Origin: Marinobacter mobilis
GTDB taxonomy: Bacteria > Pseudomonadota > Gammaproteobacteria > Pseudomonadales > Oleiphilaceae
DNA length: 64,000 nt
NCBI RefSeq assembly: GCF_900106945.1
Contig: NZ_FNNE01000001.1
Span: forward strand, 372,001 to 436,000
Direction: 5' to 3'
The notes beneath the pieces were generated by a model. It saw nothing but the letters and a program-made list of their open reading frames with translations, made no database searches and had not been told where the DNA came from. This document shows, piece after piece, positions 45,690-54,519 of the stretch. Position numbers and translations under genes: made by a program. Positions within the stretch are counted from its first letter, which is position 1; every line of letters begins with the position of its first letter.

Positions 45690-46163
45690 TCAATGGCGCT
45701 TTGCGGTAGCGTCCAGGGTGAGGATCGTGTTCCAGTCATCCTCATTGACCGGCATGACGGACAACCGGTTGCCCTTGCGTACCAGCGGCAGGTCGGTCAG
45801 ACCGTCCAGGGACTTGAGGCGATCCAGTGAGATCAGTGGGTTGATGGTGCGGACATAGGCCAGGTCAACCGCCTGCCAGCGGGGCTTGTCGGCAGAGCTT
45901 TTGGCATCGAAGTAGCGGGATTCAGGATCAAACTGCAGCGGATCAGCGTAGGCCGCCTTTACCACCCGGACAATACCGGCGATGCCGATGTGTTTGCAGC
46001 TGGAGTGGTAGATAAACACCTCATCGCCCTCCTGCATCTGCGCGAGAAAGTTTCGGGCCTGGTAATTGCGGACACCGTCCCAGGGGATCACGCCTTCCGG
46101 ATCACGGGCAAAATCAGCGATGCCGCATTCCGAGGGTTCCGATTTGACCAGCCATTTCGCCAT
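45690..46163 (-). CDS. EVE domain protein
   Basis: 157 residues matching the whole EVE domain: KWLVKSEPSECGIADF at the start, WDGVRNYQARNFLAQMQEGDEVFIYHS (in part) and IGIAGIVRVVKAAYADP. EVE domains are PUA-like and are thought to bind modified bases in RNA or DNA. This is a stand-alone single-domain form. It starts at the ATG at 46163. Confidence 0.92.
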   Translation of the reverse strand: MAKWLVKSEPSECGIADFARDPEGVIPWDGVRNYQARNFLAQMQEGDEVFIYHSSCKHIGIAGIVRVVKAAYADPLQFDPESRYFDAKSSADKPRWQAVDLAYVRTINPLISLDRLKSLDGLTDLPLVRKGNRLSVMPVNEDDWNTILTLDATAKRH

Positions 46164-46320
46164 GATAGTGCCCTGCTGTTGAGTGGGGCTTCATTCTAAC
46201 CCAGGCGGGTAGCCACTCTGAACAAGGCCGGAATTGCTGCCGAATTGATGTTGGTCAGTATGGGAGGCGCCGGAGTGGACTAGGCTTAATTAAACTGGGT
46301 CAGAAAAGCAAGGCTTGCCC

Positions 46321-46959
46321 ATGTCCAGCTCAGACCGTGAACATCCGGGATATGAGATTTTCCCCTGGAACAGCCATTTTGAAACCGGTATCGAGTTAAT
46401 CGACCAGCAGCACCGCAAGCTGGTCGACATTCTCAACCGGCTGGGAAGTCATTTTTCCTGCGCCGATGACGTCCAGTTTCGACACCTGCTGCAGGATCTG
46501 CTCGACTATACCCACTACCACTTCGATGCCGAAGAACAGATATGGCAGAAGTACTTCCAGGGGCAGCCTCTTTTTGATAATCACCATCAGGCCCATGAAC
46601 TGTTCTTCGAACAGATTCAGGAGTTCTGGGACAGCGGGGACGAGCGGGAACAGGATCTGAAAGGCCTGTTTGATTTTCTGACCCGCTGGCTGGCGTTCCA
46701 CATCCTCGAAGCGGATCGCCGCATGGCGTTGATGGTGCACGGGATCGACGCCGGACTTGATCTGGCCGCGGCCCGCGAACAGGCCGATGCCCAGCTCAGC
46801 GGTCCGGTAGCGGTCATGGTACGGGCCATGCTGGAAACCTACGGCAAGCTGTCGGCCAACGCGGTTGAACTTATCCGCGAGAAAGAGGCCCGGCAGCGGG
46901 CTGAAGCGCAGTTGAGAGCCTTACAGCGTAGCACGACGAAAGACGTTCCCGATGCCTAG
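46321..46959 (+). CDS. Bacteriohemerythrin with C-terminal extension
   Basis: 212 residues. The diiron site ligands appear as ELIDQQHRKLVDIL, YTHYHFDAEEQIW, DNHHQAHELFFEQ and LAFHILEADRRMA. This is the bacterial hemerythrin used for oxygen carriage or sensing. Residues 145-212 form a charged helical extension (REQADAQLS ... RQRAEAQLRALQRS), likely for dimerisation; no GGDEF or methyl-accepting domain follows. ATG at 46321 has AAGG seven bases upstream. Its stop overlaps that of the convergent membrane-protein gene by four bases. Confidence 0.93.
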   Translation: MSSSDREHPGYEIFPWNSHFETGIELIDQQHRKLVDILNRLGSHFSCADDVQFRHLLQDLLDYTHYHFDAEEQIWQKYFQGQPLFDNHHQAHELFFEQIQEFWDSGDEREQDLKGLFDFLTRWLAFHILEADRRMALMVHGIDAGLDLAAAREQADAQLSGPVAVMVRAMLETYGKLSANAVELIREKEARQRAEAQLRALQRSTTKDVPDA

Positions 46960-47405
46960 CCCCAGATCGTCTGCAGAGCCCCTATGCCCAGTACCGCAAC
47001 GCCACCGACCTCTGCCACAATCAGTGTCCCCATGAACAGCGGGGTCATCCAGCCGGGAAGGATTCGTTTGCCCAACCGGTGAGGCTTGCGCAACTGGTTG
47101 CTGGTGTCATTCAGCCAGCCGTGAATCAGGTAGGTGAAGATGGCCAACGCGAAGTAAGTCAAAGCTGCGCTCGCCGCCAGGGTATTGGTCAGGTCAGAGA
47201 AACTGCTCAGTTTCGCAAAGTAAGCGAGCAGCAGGGCCGCAAAGGCATACATCAGTGAACTGCGATGAGCCACGTTCACATACACCGGAGCCGCGCCGTT
47301 GGCGCTGGTCGCCATGCAGCGGTATTTCCAGATGCCCGTAATAAGCCCTGTCATGAAGAACACAAATGCGGCGGTAATGGAAAGTTTCTCAGCTAGGCTG
47401 AACAT
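46956..47405 (-). CDS. Four-helix membrane protein, unrecognised
   Basis: 149 residues with four membrane segments at about residues 7-26, 50-66, 79-96 and 118-143. I do not recognise the family. RCMATSANGAAPVYVNVAHRSS (in part) lies between the first two helices and LIHGWLNDTSNQLRKPHRLG in the second loop, where His residues could bind a metal or haem. It converges with the hemerythrin gene with a four-base overlap of stops. A role with the hemerythrin cannot be shown. Confidence 0.7.
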   Translation of the reverse strand: MFSLAEKLSITAAFVFFMTGLITGIWKYRCMATSANGAAPVYVNVAHRSSLMYAFAALLLAYFAKLSSFSDLTNTLAASAALTYFALAIFTYLIHGWLNDTSNQLRKPHRLGKRILPGWMTPLFMGTLIVAEVGGVAVLGIGALQTIWG

Positions 47406-47734
47406 GCTTGGGTCTCATTATGCGGGGTGGCAAGAGGCACGTAGCGACAGTTTGAAATGATCATATCGCAGTTGTTAAGGCGGGTCTCTCTCATTGGTGA
47501 CGAGGTGTCACGGTCATGCGGGTCATAACTCGGTCAAGGTAGGTATGAGTGCCGGAGATGCCTCTGGGAGGCACCTCCGGTGAATGAGCCCTTATTCGGG
47601 CGGTGGTGACTACGCCCGATGGGGATGCGGTCTCTGAGGTTACAACTCTGCATCCCCGGCCAGCGTTGCCATTCCGCCGCCTTTTCAAACGCCATACCGG
47701 AATGACCATGCAGGAGTATCGCTGCCGTTTTGCG
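47406..47734. other. Intergenic region with two hairpins
   Basis: 329 bases without a gene. A 13-bp stem with one mismatch lies at 47552-47580 (CCGGAGATGCCTC / GAGGCACCTCCGG), and another (GGGATGC / GCATCCC) near 47619-47660. They may end transcription of the araC-type gene, which reads toward them, or be copies of a palindromic repeat. A long minus-strand frame here is an artefact of the araC-type gene. Confidence 0.5.
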
Positions 47735-48772
47735 TTATAGCGACAGGTCGCCCTGCTGTTGGAATTTGCTGGGTGACACCCCATGCCATCGTTTGAATGC
47801 TCGGCGAAAATTCGCGCTATCGTGGTAGCCCAGTAGTGAAGCGATGGCCTCAACGGAGAGCTGTCCGTTGCGAAGATGGCTTTGGGCCTGCAAGGACAGA
47901 ACTTCATCGCGAATCTGCCGGAAGCTGGTCCCTTCGGCCTTGAGGTGCCGAGCCAGGGTACGTTTACTAATAAACAGGGCTGAGGCCGCATCCTCCTCCG
48001 TCAGGCTCACGGTTGGCACCGTTAGCATCATGGTTTCAAGCCGTCGCCGGTAACTGTCTGGATGAGTCTGCAAGTTCGCCAGAATGGCCTCGCACTGGGC
48101 GCGAGCCAAAGCGTAGCTTTCATGATTGGCCGACGCATTGGGTATCTGGCACAGGCGCATGGGCAGCCTCACATAGGTTTCTGAACGACAGAAACTAACG
48201 GGACCGGGCAGGTGTTCGTGATAATTCACCCCGCCACAGGGATCCGGGTGCGCGAAATACGTTTCGACTTCGCAGGCTGGTCGCCCAATGATGAACTGCG
48301 CAGTGGCAAAGAACGTCATCACGCAGATTTCGGCCAGGCACCGGCTAACCCCTGCGGGCATGTCGACGTCGAAAAAGAAGCGCAGCAACAGATGCTCATC
48401 CTGCTCCTCTAGTGCCAAGCGCACGAAACTCATGCGTGTCGGCACGAATGCGTGAACCGACTCCAGGGCCGCCAGCAGGTTCGGGCTACTGCTGACCAGA
48501 TAGCCCACCGGCCCGTGCGCTGCGGGCGTCAGTCGGCGACCGAGTTGTAAGCCAAAGTCGGCCTTCGTGGACAGTCGTAATGCGTTGGCAAGAATCTGAA
48601 TCTGCTGACGGGGCGTCAGCCGGGTATCTTCATCAAGAAGATCGTCGACACTGAGCGACGTTGATATCAGCAATTTGGGGAGGTCAGGTGTGTGCAGGCC
48701 CAATTCCTGAGCCACAAGCCGCGAATAGCTGGTTGGGATGTTGGCTTCGGTCAGACTGCTTTCATGCGCCAC
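47735..48772 (-). CDS. AraC-family regulator of the alkane-oxidation locus
   Basis: 345 residues: an OruR/ArgR-like N-terminal domain (AAHGPVGYLVSSSPNLLAALE, then ALEEQDEHLLLRFFFD) and a C-terminal AraC DNA-binding domain (ALFISKRTLARHLKAEGTSF and IASLLGYHDSANFRRAFKRWHG, in parts). GTG at 48772 is used with GGTGA upstream; a TTG one codon earlier is possible. It is divergent from the ferredoxin-CYP153 genes and probably activates them in response to alkane, through the direct repeats at 48809-48845. Confidence 0.88.
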   Translation of the reverse strand: MAHESSLTEANIPTSYSRLVAQELGLHTPDLPKLLISTSLSVDDLLDEDTRLTPRQQIQILANALRLSTKADFGLQLGRRLTPAAHGPVGYLVSSSPNLLAALESVHAFVPTRMSFVRLALEEQDEHLLLRFFFDVDMPAGVSRCLAEICVMTFFATAQFIIGRPACEVETYFAHPDPCGGVNYHEHLPGPVSFCRSETYVRLPMRLCQIPNASANHESYALARAQCEAILANLQTHPDSYRRRLETMMLTVPTVSLTEEDAASALFISKRTLARHLKAEGTSFRQIRDEVLSLQAQSHLRNGQLSVEAIASLLGYHDSANFRRAFKRWHGVSPSKFQQQGDLSL

Positions 48773-48808
48773 CAAAATTCACCTTCGCGATCGCTCTTAT
48801 TCGCTCGA

Positions 48809-48877
48809 TTGTCTTGAAATGACCCCTTGTTGTCAAACGATGACCTGTTGGGACTCCCATCAAACTGACAATTTAAG
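48809..48877 (+). promoter_or_regulatory. AraC-type direct repeat and promoter of the CYP153 operon
   Basis: TTGTC-N5-ATGACC occurs at 48809-48824 and 48830-48845, 21 bp apart. The nearer copy ends two bases before a weak -35 (TTGGGA, 48848-48853); TTTAAG at 48872-48877 can act as -10. This is the layout of an AraC-activated promoter. The transcript would start near 48884, 56 bases before the ferredoxin ATG. Confidence 0.6.
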
Positions 48878-48939
48878 AGGCATGAATACTCAGGGCGCCT
48901 TGGTCACACCGCGGCGATCAATCCGGCAAGGGGGATGGT

Positions 48940-49260
48940 ATGGGACAGATCACTTTTATCGAACACGATGGCACACAGCACGAAGTGACGCTTGAGGCTG
49001 ATAAGTCGTTGATGCAACACGCAGTGGACAATCTCGTCCCGGGTATTGATGCTGACTGCGGCGGTGGGTGTGCCTGCGGGACCTGTCACGTGATCGTGGA
49101 CGATGGCTGGTATGCCAAAACCGGTGCCATCAACGGCGATGAACAGCAGATGCTGGATATGACTCCCGAAGGGGCGGCCACGTCGCGTCTGGCCTGTCAG
49201 GTTCAGGTGACCGAGGCCATGGATGGTCTTGTTGTGCGTCTGCCTGAATTTCAAATGTAA
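48940..49260 (+). CDS. 2Fe-2S ferredoxin, adrenodoxin type
   Basis: 106 residues. The cluster ligands are Cys40, Cys46 and Cys49 in DADCGGGCACGTCH and Cys86 in RLACQ, an adrenodoxin/putidaredoxin spacing; Cys44 is an extra cysteine. It passes electrons to the P450 encoded 12 bases downstream. The strain must supply a ferredoxin reductase, which is not in the window although CYP153 loci usually include one. Confidence 0.94.
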   Translation: MGQITFIEHDGTQHEVTLEADKSLMQHAVDNLVPGIDADCGGGCACGTCHVIVDDGWYAKTGAINGDEQQMLDMTPEGAATSRLACQVQVTEAMDGLVVRLPEFQM

Positions 49261-49272
49261 TCGGAGGTCGCC

Positions 49273-50655
49273 ATGAGTCTTGTTGGTTATGTCATGAACA
49301 AGAGCGCCGCGCTGGTGCCGATGCATCTGCAAATCAAGGCCTCACACCACCTTCACAAAATGCTGGATAAAGCAGGTGTCACGCGCAAACAGCCAAGTTT
49401 TCCGGAAACCGACTTGCCGGATGTGTCCACGCTCGAGCTTGAACATATCGACGTCAGCAACCCATTTTTATGGCGCCAGGGCTTGTGGCATTCCTATTTC
49501 AAACGTCTGCGTGACGAACGACCGGTCCACTTTCAGAAGAACAGCGCTTTCGGCCCCTTCTGGTCCATTACGCGCTTTGAAGACATCCTCTTCGTTGACA
49601 AGCACCATGAGCTTTTCTCCGCCGAGCCGCAGATCTTTCTGGGGGATCCACCTCCGGGCCTGCCGGGCGAAACCTTTATCGCCATGGACCCACCAAAGCA
49701 CGACAAGCAGCGCAAAGCGGTGCAGGGCGTGGTTGCACCGCAGAACCTAAAGGAAATGGAAAGCTTGATCCGGCAACGCACGCAAGACGTGCTGGATCAT
49801 CTGCCCACCGACCAGCCATTCGACTGGGTTGATAACGTCTCCATCGAACTCACGGCACGCATGCTGGCCACGCTGTTTGATTTTCCCTACGAGGAGCGCC
49901 GCAAGCTGGTCGCCTGGTCGGACGCGGCAGCCGCCAGTCCTGAAACGACGGGCGGTCTGGTGGCGCGGGATGAATGGTTTGCCGCTGCCGCCGAAGCCGC
50001 CGAGGTCTTCTCCAGCCTTTGGCACGACAAAGCCGCCAGACTGGCGGCGGGTGAAGCGCCAGGGTTTGATCTGATCAGCTTGATGCAGACCAATGACGAC
50101 ACGAAAGACATGATCCACCGGCCGATGGAATTCATCGGCAATCTGGCCCTGCTGATCGTGGGCGGCAACGACACAACCCGCAACTCCATGACTGGCGGGG
50201 TGCTGGCTCTGAACCGGTTCCCCGAAGAATTCGATAAGCTCAAAGCCAACCCGGCTCTGATTCCCAATATGGTGTCTGAAATCATCCGCTGGCAAACCCC
50301 ATTAGCCTATATGCGACGCATGGCAAAGCAGGATGTTGAGCTCAACGGGCAGACCATTCGCAAGGGGGACAAGGTGGTGATGTGGTATGCATCCGGCAAT
50401 CGCGACGAGCGGGCGATTGAAAACCCGGACGCCTTCATCATTGACCGAAAAGGTGCACGTAACCACCTCTCGTTTGGATTTGGCGTCCATCGCTGCATGG
50501 GCAATCGTCTCGCCGAACTGCAGCTCAAAATTCTGTGGGAGGAGCTTCTGGTTCGCTTCGAAACGATTGAGGTTCAGGGCGAGCCTGAGTACGTGCAATC
50601 CAACTTCGTGCGCGGTTACTCGCGGATGATGGTCAAACTGGGCCGGAAAATTTAG
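49273..50655 (+). CDS. Cytochrome P450 CYP153-type alkane hydroxylase
   Basis: 460 residues. Haem-ligand Cys408 is in SFGFGVHRCMGNRLAE, the K-helix motif is ExxR in SEIIRWQTP, and the I-helix reads LLIVGGNDTTRNSMTGG. The combination GNDTTRNS plus the N-terminal 50 residues and the ferredoxin next door match CYP153A, which hydroxylates the terminal carbon of medium-chain alkanes and fatty acids. A ribosome site (GGAGG) precedes the ATG. It is soluble, unlike AlkB. Confidence 0.94.
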   Translation: MSLVGYVMNKSAALVPMHLQIKASHHLHKMLDKAGVTRKQPSFPETDLPDVSTLELEHIDVSNPFLWRQGLWHSYFKRLRDERPVHFQKNSAFGPFWSITRFEDILFVDKHHELFSAEPQIFLGDPPPGLPGETFIAMDPPKHDKQRKAVQGVVAPQNLKEMESLIRQRTQDVLDHLPTDQPFDWVDNVSIELTARMLATLFDFPYEERRKLVAWSDAAAASPETTGGLVARDEWFAAAAEAAEVFSSLWHDKAARLAAGEAPGFDLISLMQTNDDTKDMIHRPMEFIGNLALLIVGGNDTTRNSMTGGVLALNRFPEEFDKLKANPALIPNMVSEIIRWQTPLAYMRRMAKQDVELNGQTIRKGDKVVMWYASGNRDERAIENPDAFIIDRKGARNHLSFGFGVHRCMGNRLAELQLKILWEELLVRFETIEVQGEPEYVQSNFVRGYSRMMVKLGRKI

Positions 50656-50696
50656 CTACAGTCATAACATTCAACAAACAGTGCGAGGATCCAGGA

Positions 50697-51113
50697 ATGA
50701 GCTCACCGACCATGATTACCTTCGTCGGATTTGTCGCGTGGAGTATGTGCCTGCTCGTGCTTATGGAGTCCATCCGTTCCAAGATGGTTCTTACCAAAGA
50801 GGTGGCGCCGAACGGCTTTAATCCCGAGAACTCCAATTTGTCGCTGTTTATGCAAAGGCTGGCTCGTGCACATGCCAACTGCCTTGAAGGGCTTCCGATC
50901 TTTGGTGGTCTCATGGTTGCCGCCGTGGTGACATCCAATACCCATGTGACGGATCCGCTGGCCTATCTTTTTCTGGGGGCGAGAATCGTCCAGTCTCTGA
51001 TTCACCTCGCCTCATTAAGCCCGGCTGCCGTAACCATGCGGTTCAGCGCCTTTGCCGTGCAGATGGGGATCGGTGTGTATTGGTGCTACCAATTGCTGGC
51101 GGTGTTGGTTTAA
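50697..51113 (+). CDS. MAPEG family membrane protein
   Basis: 138 residues with four membrane segments and the MAPEG pattern: RLARAHANCLEGLPIFGGLMVAAVV (in part), GARIVQSLIHL, and FAVQMGIGVYWCYQLLAVLV. MAPEG proteins are microsomal glutathione transferases or eicosanoid enzymes in animals; bacterial members are of unknown role, possibly lipid peroxide or epoxide detoxification. It follows the CYP153 gene by 41 bases in the same direction, so it is probably in the alkane-oxidation operon. Confidence 0.85.
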   Translation: MSSPTMITFVGFVAWSMCLLVLMESIRSKMVLTKEVAPNGFNPENSNLSLFMQRLARAHANCLEGLPIFGGLMVAAVVTSNTHVTDPLAYLFLGARIVQSLIHLASLSPAAVTMRFSAFAVQMGIGVYWCYQLLAVLV

Positions 51114-51433
51114 GGACTGTGCAGGTTGATCAGTGAAGGTCTGCACCCTTCAGTCGTAAGTCAGGTTGTATGCAATAAGGGGCGTGGATTGAGCTCCGCA
51201 ATTTCTATGCTCGGTGGTTTGATCGCGGGAGACACTCATCTCGTATTCTTTTCGGGTTCCCGGTGTCGTGGTCGATGTCGTCAGGGGGCGTCAAAGATCG
51301 GGTCGCTCCTGAGTTCAGGTTTAAGGCGGAAATGGATGCGGTCCAGCGTCGGCAGATTTGATCTGGCGCATTGGCATGAGTAGCCAGCACCTGTAGGTTG
51401 TGCTTAAAGCCATTGTCCGATGACGTGATTGAT
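51114..51433. other. Gap between the MAPEG and symporter genes
   Basis: 320 bases without a credible gene. One plus-strand frame near 51288-51361 reads GVKDRVAPEFRFKAEMDAVQ and then stops, which could be the end of a decayed gene. No terminator or promoter is obvious. Confidence 0.45.
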
Positions 51434-52840
51434 ATGACGATTACTGCCTACAGCTTTATTGTCATCCTGCTGGTGTTCCTGGGCATTGGTTTGTCCTCTA
51501 TCCGCAGGAAGCACCACGACGTCAACGACTACCTGACCGCAGGCTACACCACAGCTCCCTGGCTGATCGGACTCTCGTCAGTGGCGACCAACAACTCCGG
51601 GTATATGTTCATTGGGCTGGTGGGGTACACCTGGGTCGCCGGGGTGTCGGCCTACTGGCTGGCCCTGGGTTGGCTGGTCGGCGACTGGCTGGTTTGGCAG
51701 GGGTTTCACCAACGTTTGCGGGCCTACTCTGAGGACCATCCAGTCAATACGATCCCTGCACTGACCGCGCTGAATCCGGCCATGGAATCTAGCCCGCTGC
51801 GGGTGGTCTCGGCGCTGATCACCCTGGTGTTCCTGACCGTATACGCTGCGGCCCAGCTTAAGGCTGGCGGTAAAGCCCTGGAAGCGATGTTTCATTGGCC
51901 GATCTGGCTGGGGGTAGGGATTGGTGCCTTGGCGGTATTGCTGTATTCCTTTGCCGGCGGGCTGAGAGCGTCCATTTGGACCGATGTTGCCCAGTCCTTT
52001 GTGATGCTGTTCGGGATGGTCACTCTGTGCGTCGCTGGCATGATCCACGCAGGCCCGCCCTGGGTGTTGGCAGACACCCTGGCCAGTATTGATCCGGTGC
52101 TGATGGAGTGGCAGCCACCGAACCTGGCCTTTGGGTTTGTTTCCTTTTTGCTGGGTTGGTTGGCGGCGGGTGTGGGGGCTATTGGCCAGCCCCACATTCT
52201 GGTTCGTACCATCGCATTGCGTAGTCCGGAGGATGTACCTGCGGCGCGCCGGGTGTACTTCGGCTGGTATCTGCCCTTCGCAGTGCTTACGGTGACGGTG
52301 GGGCTCTATGCTCGGGCTATACTGGGCGCCGAAGTCGCCGATCCGGAATTGGCTTTGCCCATCATGGCCGACGAACTGTTACCGGAGGTACTCACGGGTA
52401 TGGTCATCGCAGCCATTTTCGCGGCGACGCTATCCACCGCAGACTCCATGTTGTTGTCCTGTTCCGCGGCCATCAGTCAGGATCTGATACCGCGCTTTGG
52501 CCAGTCCTACATCCGCACCAAGTTTGGCACCCTGGGCATTACCCTGGTGGCGTTGGTGATTGCGATCCTGGCGCCGGCCAATGTCTTTACCCTGGTGGTT
52601 TTCGCCTGGTCGGCCCTGGGCGGCACGTTGGGGCCGGTGATTGTACTGCGTGTGTTTAAAGCCCGGCTTAGCCGGGCTACCGCATTGGCGATGATGGCCG
52701 GAGCCATGGTGACCCTGCTGGCCTGGCAGGCACTGGGCTATTCTGGCGCCATGTACGAGTTGTTGCCGGCGTTTGTGGTGTCTTTCGGCATCTACGGCGT
52801 TCTCAGGTTGTTTAATCCGAAGGAGGCAATCGACGCATGA
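51434..52840 (+). CDS. Sodium:solute symporter (PutP-like)
   Basis: 468 residues with about 13 membrane segments. The SSS pattern is clear: VATNNSGYMFIGLVGYTW at helix 1-2, FAGGLRASIWTDVAQSF, GAIGQPHILVRTIALRS and ATLSTADSMLLSCSAAIS, the sodium-binding helix. It is nearest to proline/sodium symporters, though the solute cannot be read. ATG at 51434 is chosen; no strong ribosome site is seen. Its stop overlaps the next start (ATGA). Confidence 0.88.
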   Translation: MTITAYSFIVILLVFLGIGLSSIRRKHHDVNDYLTAGYTTAPWLIGLSSVATNNSGYMFIGLVGYTWVAGVSAYWLALGWLVGDWLVWQGFHQRLRAYSEDHPVNTIPALTALNPAMESSPLRVVSALITLVFLTVYAAAQLKAGGKALEAMFHWPIWLGVGIGALAVLLYSFAGGLRASIWTDVAQSFVMLFGMVTLCVAGMIHAGPPWVLADTLASIDPVLMEWQPPNLAFGFVSFLLGWLAAGVGAIGQPHILVRTIALRSPEDVPAARRVYFGWYLPFAVLTVTVGLYARAILGAEVADPELALPIMADELLPEVLTGMVIAAIFAATLSTADSMLLSCSAAISQDLIPRFGQSYIRTKFGTLGITLVALVIAILAPANVFTLVVFAWSALGGTLGPVIVLRVFKARLSRATALAMMAGAMVTLLAWQALGYSGAMYELLPAFVVSFGIYGVLRLFNPKEAIDA

Positions 52841-53313
52841 ACGGGGACCGTAAACTCAAGGTGCTGTACGCCTGTGACCCGTTCCGGGATCTGACCAGCC
52901 TCAATCCGGGAGGCGGGTTGTTCGGGCCGGAGACCGCGTCTCTGCTGGTGGTGATGGTCTGTGAAGTGCCCCAGGAAAGCCTGTCGTGGTTTCGTAAGAA
53001 TCTGTTGCCTCCCCACCAATTGCGAACCCAGGTGGTTGCCCGCGAAGAGGAACTCCAGGAGCGGATGTACGACGTGGTCAAACATCTGGAGTCTCTGGGG
53101 TATGAGGTGGATTCCAAGGTCTTGCGGGGGCGTCTGATCGGCGAGTGCATCGTCGATGTGGCTCAGCAAGAAGCGGTGGACCTGATTCTGGTGGAGCGCC
53201 GCCGGCAGTCGCCATGGCAACGCCTGTTGCTGGGTAGCGTGACCGACTACCTGAACCGCCACGCTGACCAGCCATTGCTGATTACGCCTTTGCTGGATGG
53301 CGCTATACGATAA
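52837..53313 (+). CDS. Universal stress protein-like domain
   Basis: 158 residues with the USP pattern: beta-strand SLLVVMVCEVPQES, helix LQERMYDVVKHLESLGYEV, and VDLILVERRRQSPWQRLLLGSVTDYLNRHADQPLLIT (in parts). The G-2x-G-9x-G(S/T) ATP motif is partly kept as GSVTDYLNRH. Its ATG overlaps the symporter stop by four bases, so the two are translated together; it may regulate the symporter, as seen for USP domains next to other transporters. Confidence 0.75.
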   Translation: MNGDRKLKVLYACDPFRDLTSLNPGGGLFGPETASLLVVMVCEVPQESLSWFRKNLLPPHQLRTQVVAREEELQERMYDVVKHLESLGYEVDSKVLRGRLIGECIVDVAQQEAVDLILVERRRQSPWQRLLLGSVTDYLNRHADQPLLITPLLDGAIR

Positions 53314-53599
53314 AGTGGGTAGCAACTAAAGCAGGCTCTATTCCAGACGGTTATTGGCGCCCGTCCCTCTGCCCCAATAACGACGACTCTCATCGAGCGG
53401 CCCCTGGCCAGCGATGCCTTCTCCAGCGAATATACTCGGGCTCTGGTTCGCAAGGATCTGGATCGATGGGTACATTGTCCACATACTGCGCTGTTTGACT
53501 GAGGTTCCCAGAGTAGAAAGAGCGATCGATCTGGAGGGTGAGGTGATGGTCCTTCCTGGTCGACACAGTGACGAGAACTGGATGGAGCGTTAAAAACTG
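53314..53599. other. Gap between USP and AEC genes, possibly a decayed gene
   Basis: 286 bases without an intact gene. Two plus-strand frames give protein-like runs (ALVRKDLDRWVHCPH, and after a frame change EVPRVERAIDLEGEVMVLPG then HSDENWMER), ending in TAA just before the AEC start. This may be a remnant, with a frameshift, of a gene or element; I cannot name it. Confidence 0.35.
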
Positions 53600-54517
53600 A
53601 TGACCGCAGCACTGGCACTGCTATACAAGATGCTTCCCCTCTACGTCACGGTGGCTCTGGGTTGGGTGGCTGGTCGCTATCTGGAGGCCAGCGGGCGGCA
53701 TATCGCGGGAATCATGCTGTACATCGTCACCCCGTCGGTGGTGTTTTCCGGCGTGATGAGTGCACCGCTGTCGGCGGAAGTGGTGCTGTTGCCCTTCCTG
53801 ACATTTACCCTCAGCACGGTGGTTGCGCTGGCTCACAGGGCTTTGGGGCGGCGCTGGATTCACGACGACAGCATCAACATCATTCCGTTGTCCACCGGCA
53901 CCGGCAACACCGGCTACTTTGGTATTCCGGTGGCGTTGCTGTTGTTCGGCCAGGAGGGGCTGGGCCTGTATATCGTGGCCATGCTGGGGACAACCCTGTT
54001 TGAGACCTCGGTGGGCTTCTATCTGGCGGCCCGTGGCCGGGAAGGGGTGAGGGCTTGCCTGCTGCGGGTAGCTCGGTTGCCGTCGGTGTATGCCTTTGCC
54101 CTGGCGGTGGTACTGAACCTGTCAGGCTTCAGTATTCCGCAAGTGTTCGAGCCGCTGTTCGATAACCTGCGTGGGGCCTACAGCATCTTTGGCATGATGA
54201 TCATCGGCATGGGCATTGTCAGCTTCCGCGGACTGGCCGGAAACTGGCGGTTTACCGCCTTGTCGTTCTTCGGCAAGTTCGTTAGCTGGCCGCTGGCGGC
54301 CCTGTCGTTCTGGTGGCTTGACGGCCAGTTCTGGGGGATCTACGGTCCCAATGTCCACAGGGCGTTGTTTCTGGTGTCCATCACTCCCATAGCGGCCAAT
54401 ACGGTGGTGATTGCCACCCTGCTCGACACCGCACCCAGGCAGGCCGCGGGGACGGCGCTGCTGAGCACGTTGTTTGCCCTGGTGTACATCCCGATTATGG
54501 TGGCGGTTTTTCTCTGA
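53600..54517 (+). CDS. AEC family transporter
   Basis: 305 residues, about ten membrane segments. LPLYVTVALGWVAGRYLEAS and the STGTGNTGYFGIPVALLLFGQEG motif (in parts) match the auxin-efflux-carrier family, in which bacterial members export organic acids. A second inverted half has IIGMGIVSFRGLAG and SITPIAANTVVIATLLDTAP (part). It converges with the CDF gene by two bases. Confidence 0.88.
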   Translation: MTAALALLYKMLPLYVTVALGWVAGRYLEASGRHIAGIMLYIVTPSVVFSGVMSAPLSAEVVLLPFLTFTLSTVVALAHRALGRRWIHDDSINIIPLSTGTGNTGYFGIPVALLLFGQEGLGLYIVAMLGTTLFETSVGFYLAARGREGVRACLLRVARLPSVYAFALAVVLNLSGFSIPQVFEPLFDNLRGAYSIFGMMIIGMGIVSFRGLAGNWRFTALSFFGKFVSWPLAALSFWWLDGQFWGIYGPNVHRALFLVSITPIAANTVVIATLLDTAPRQAAGTALLSTLFALVYIPIMVAVFL

Positions 54518-54519
54518 CC

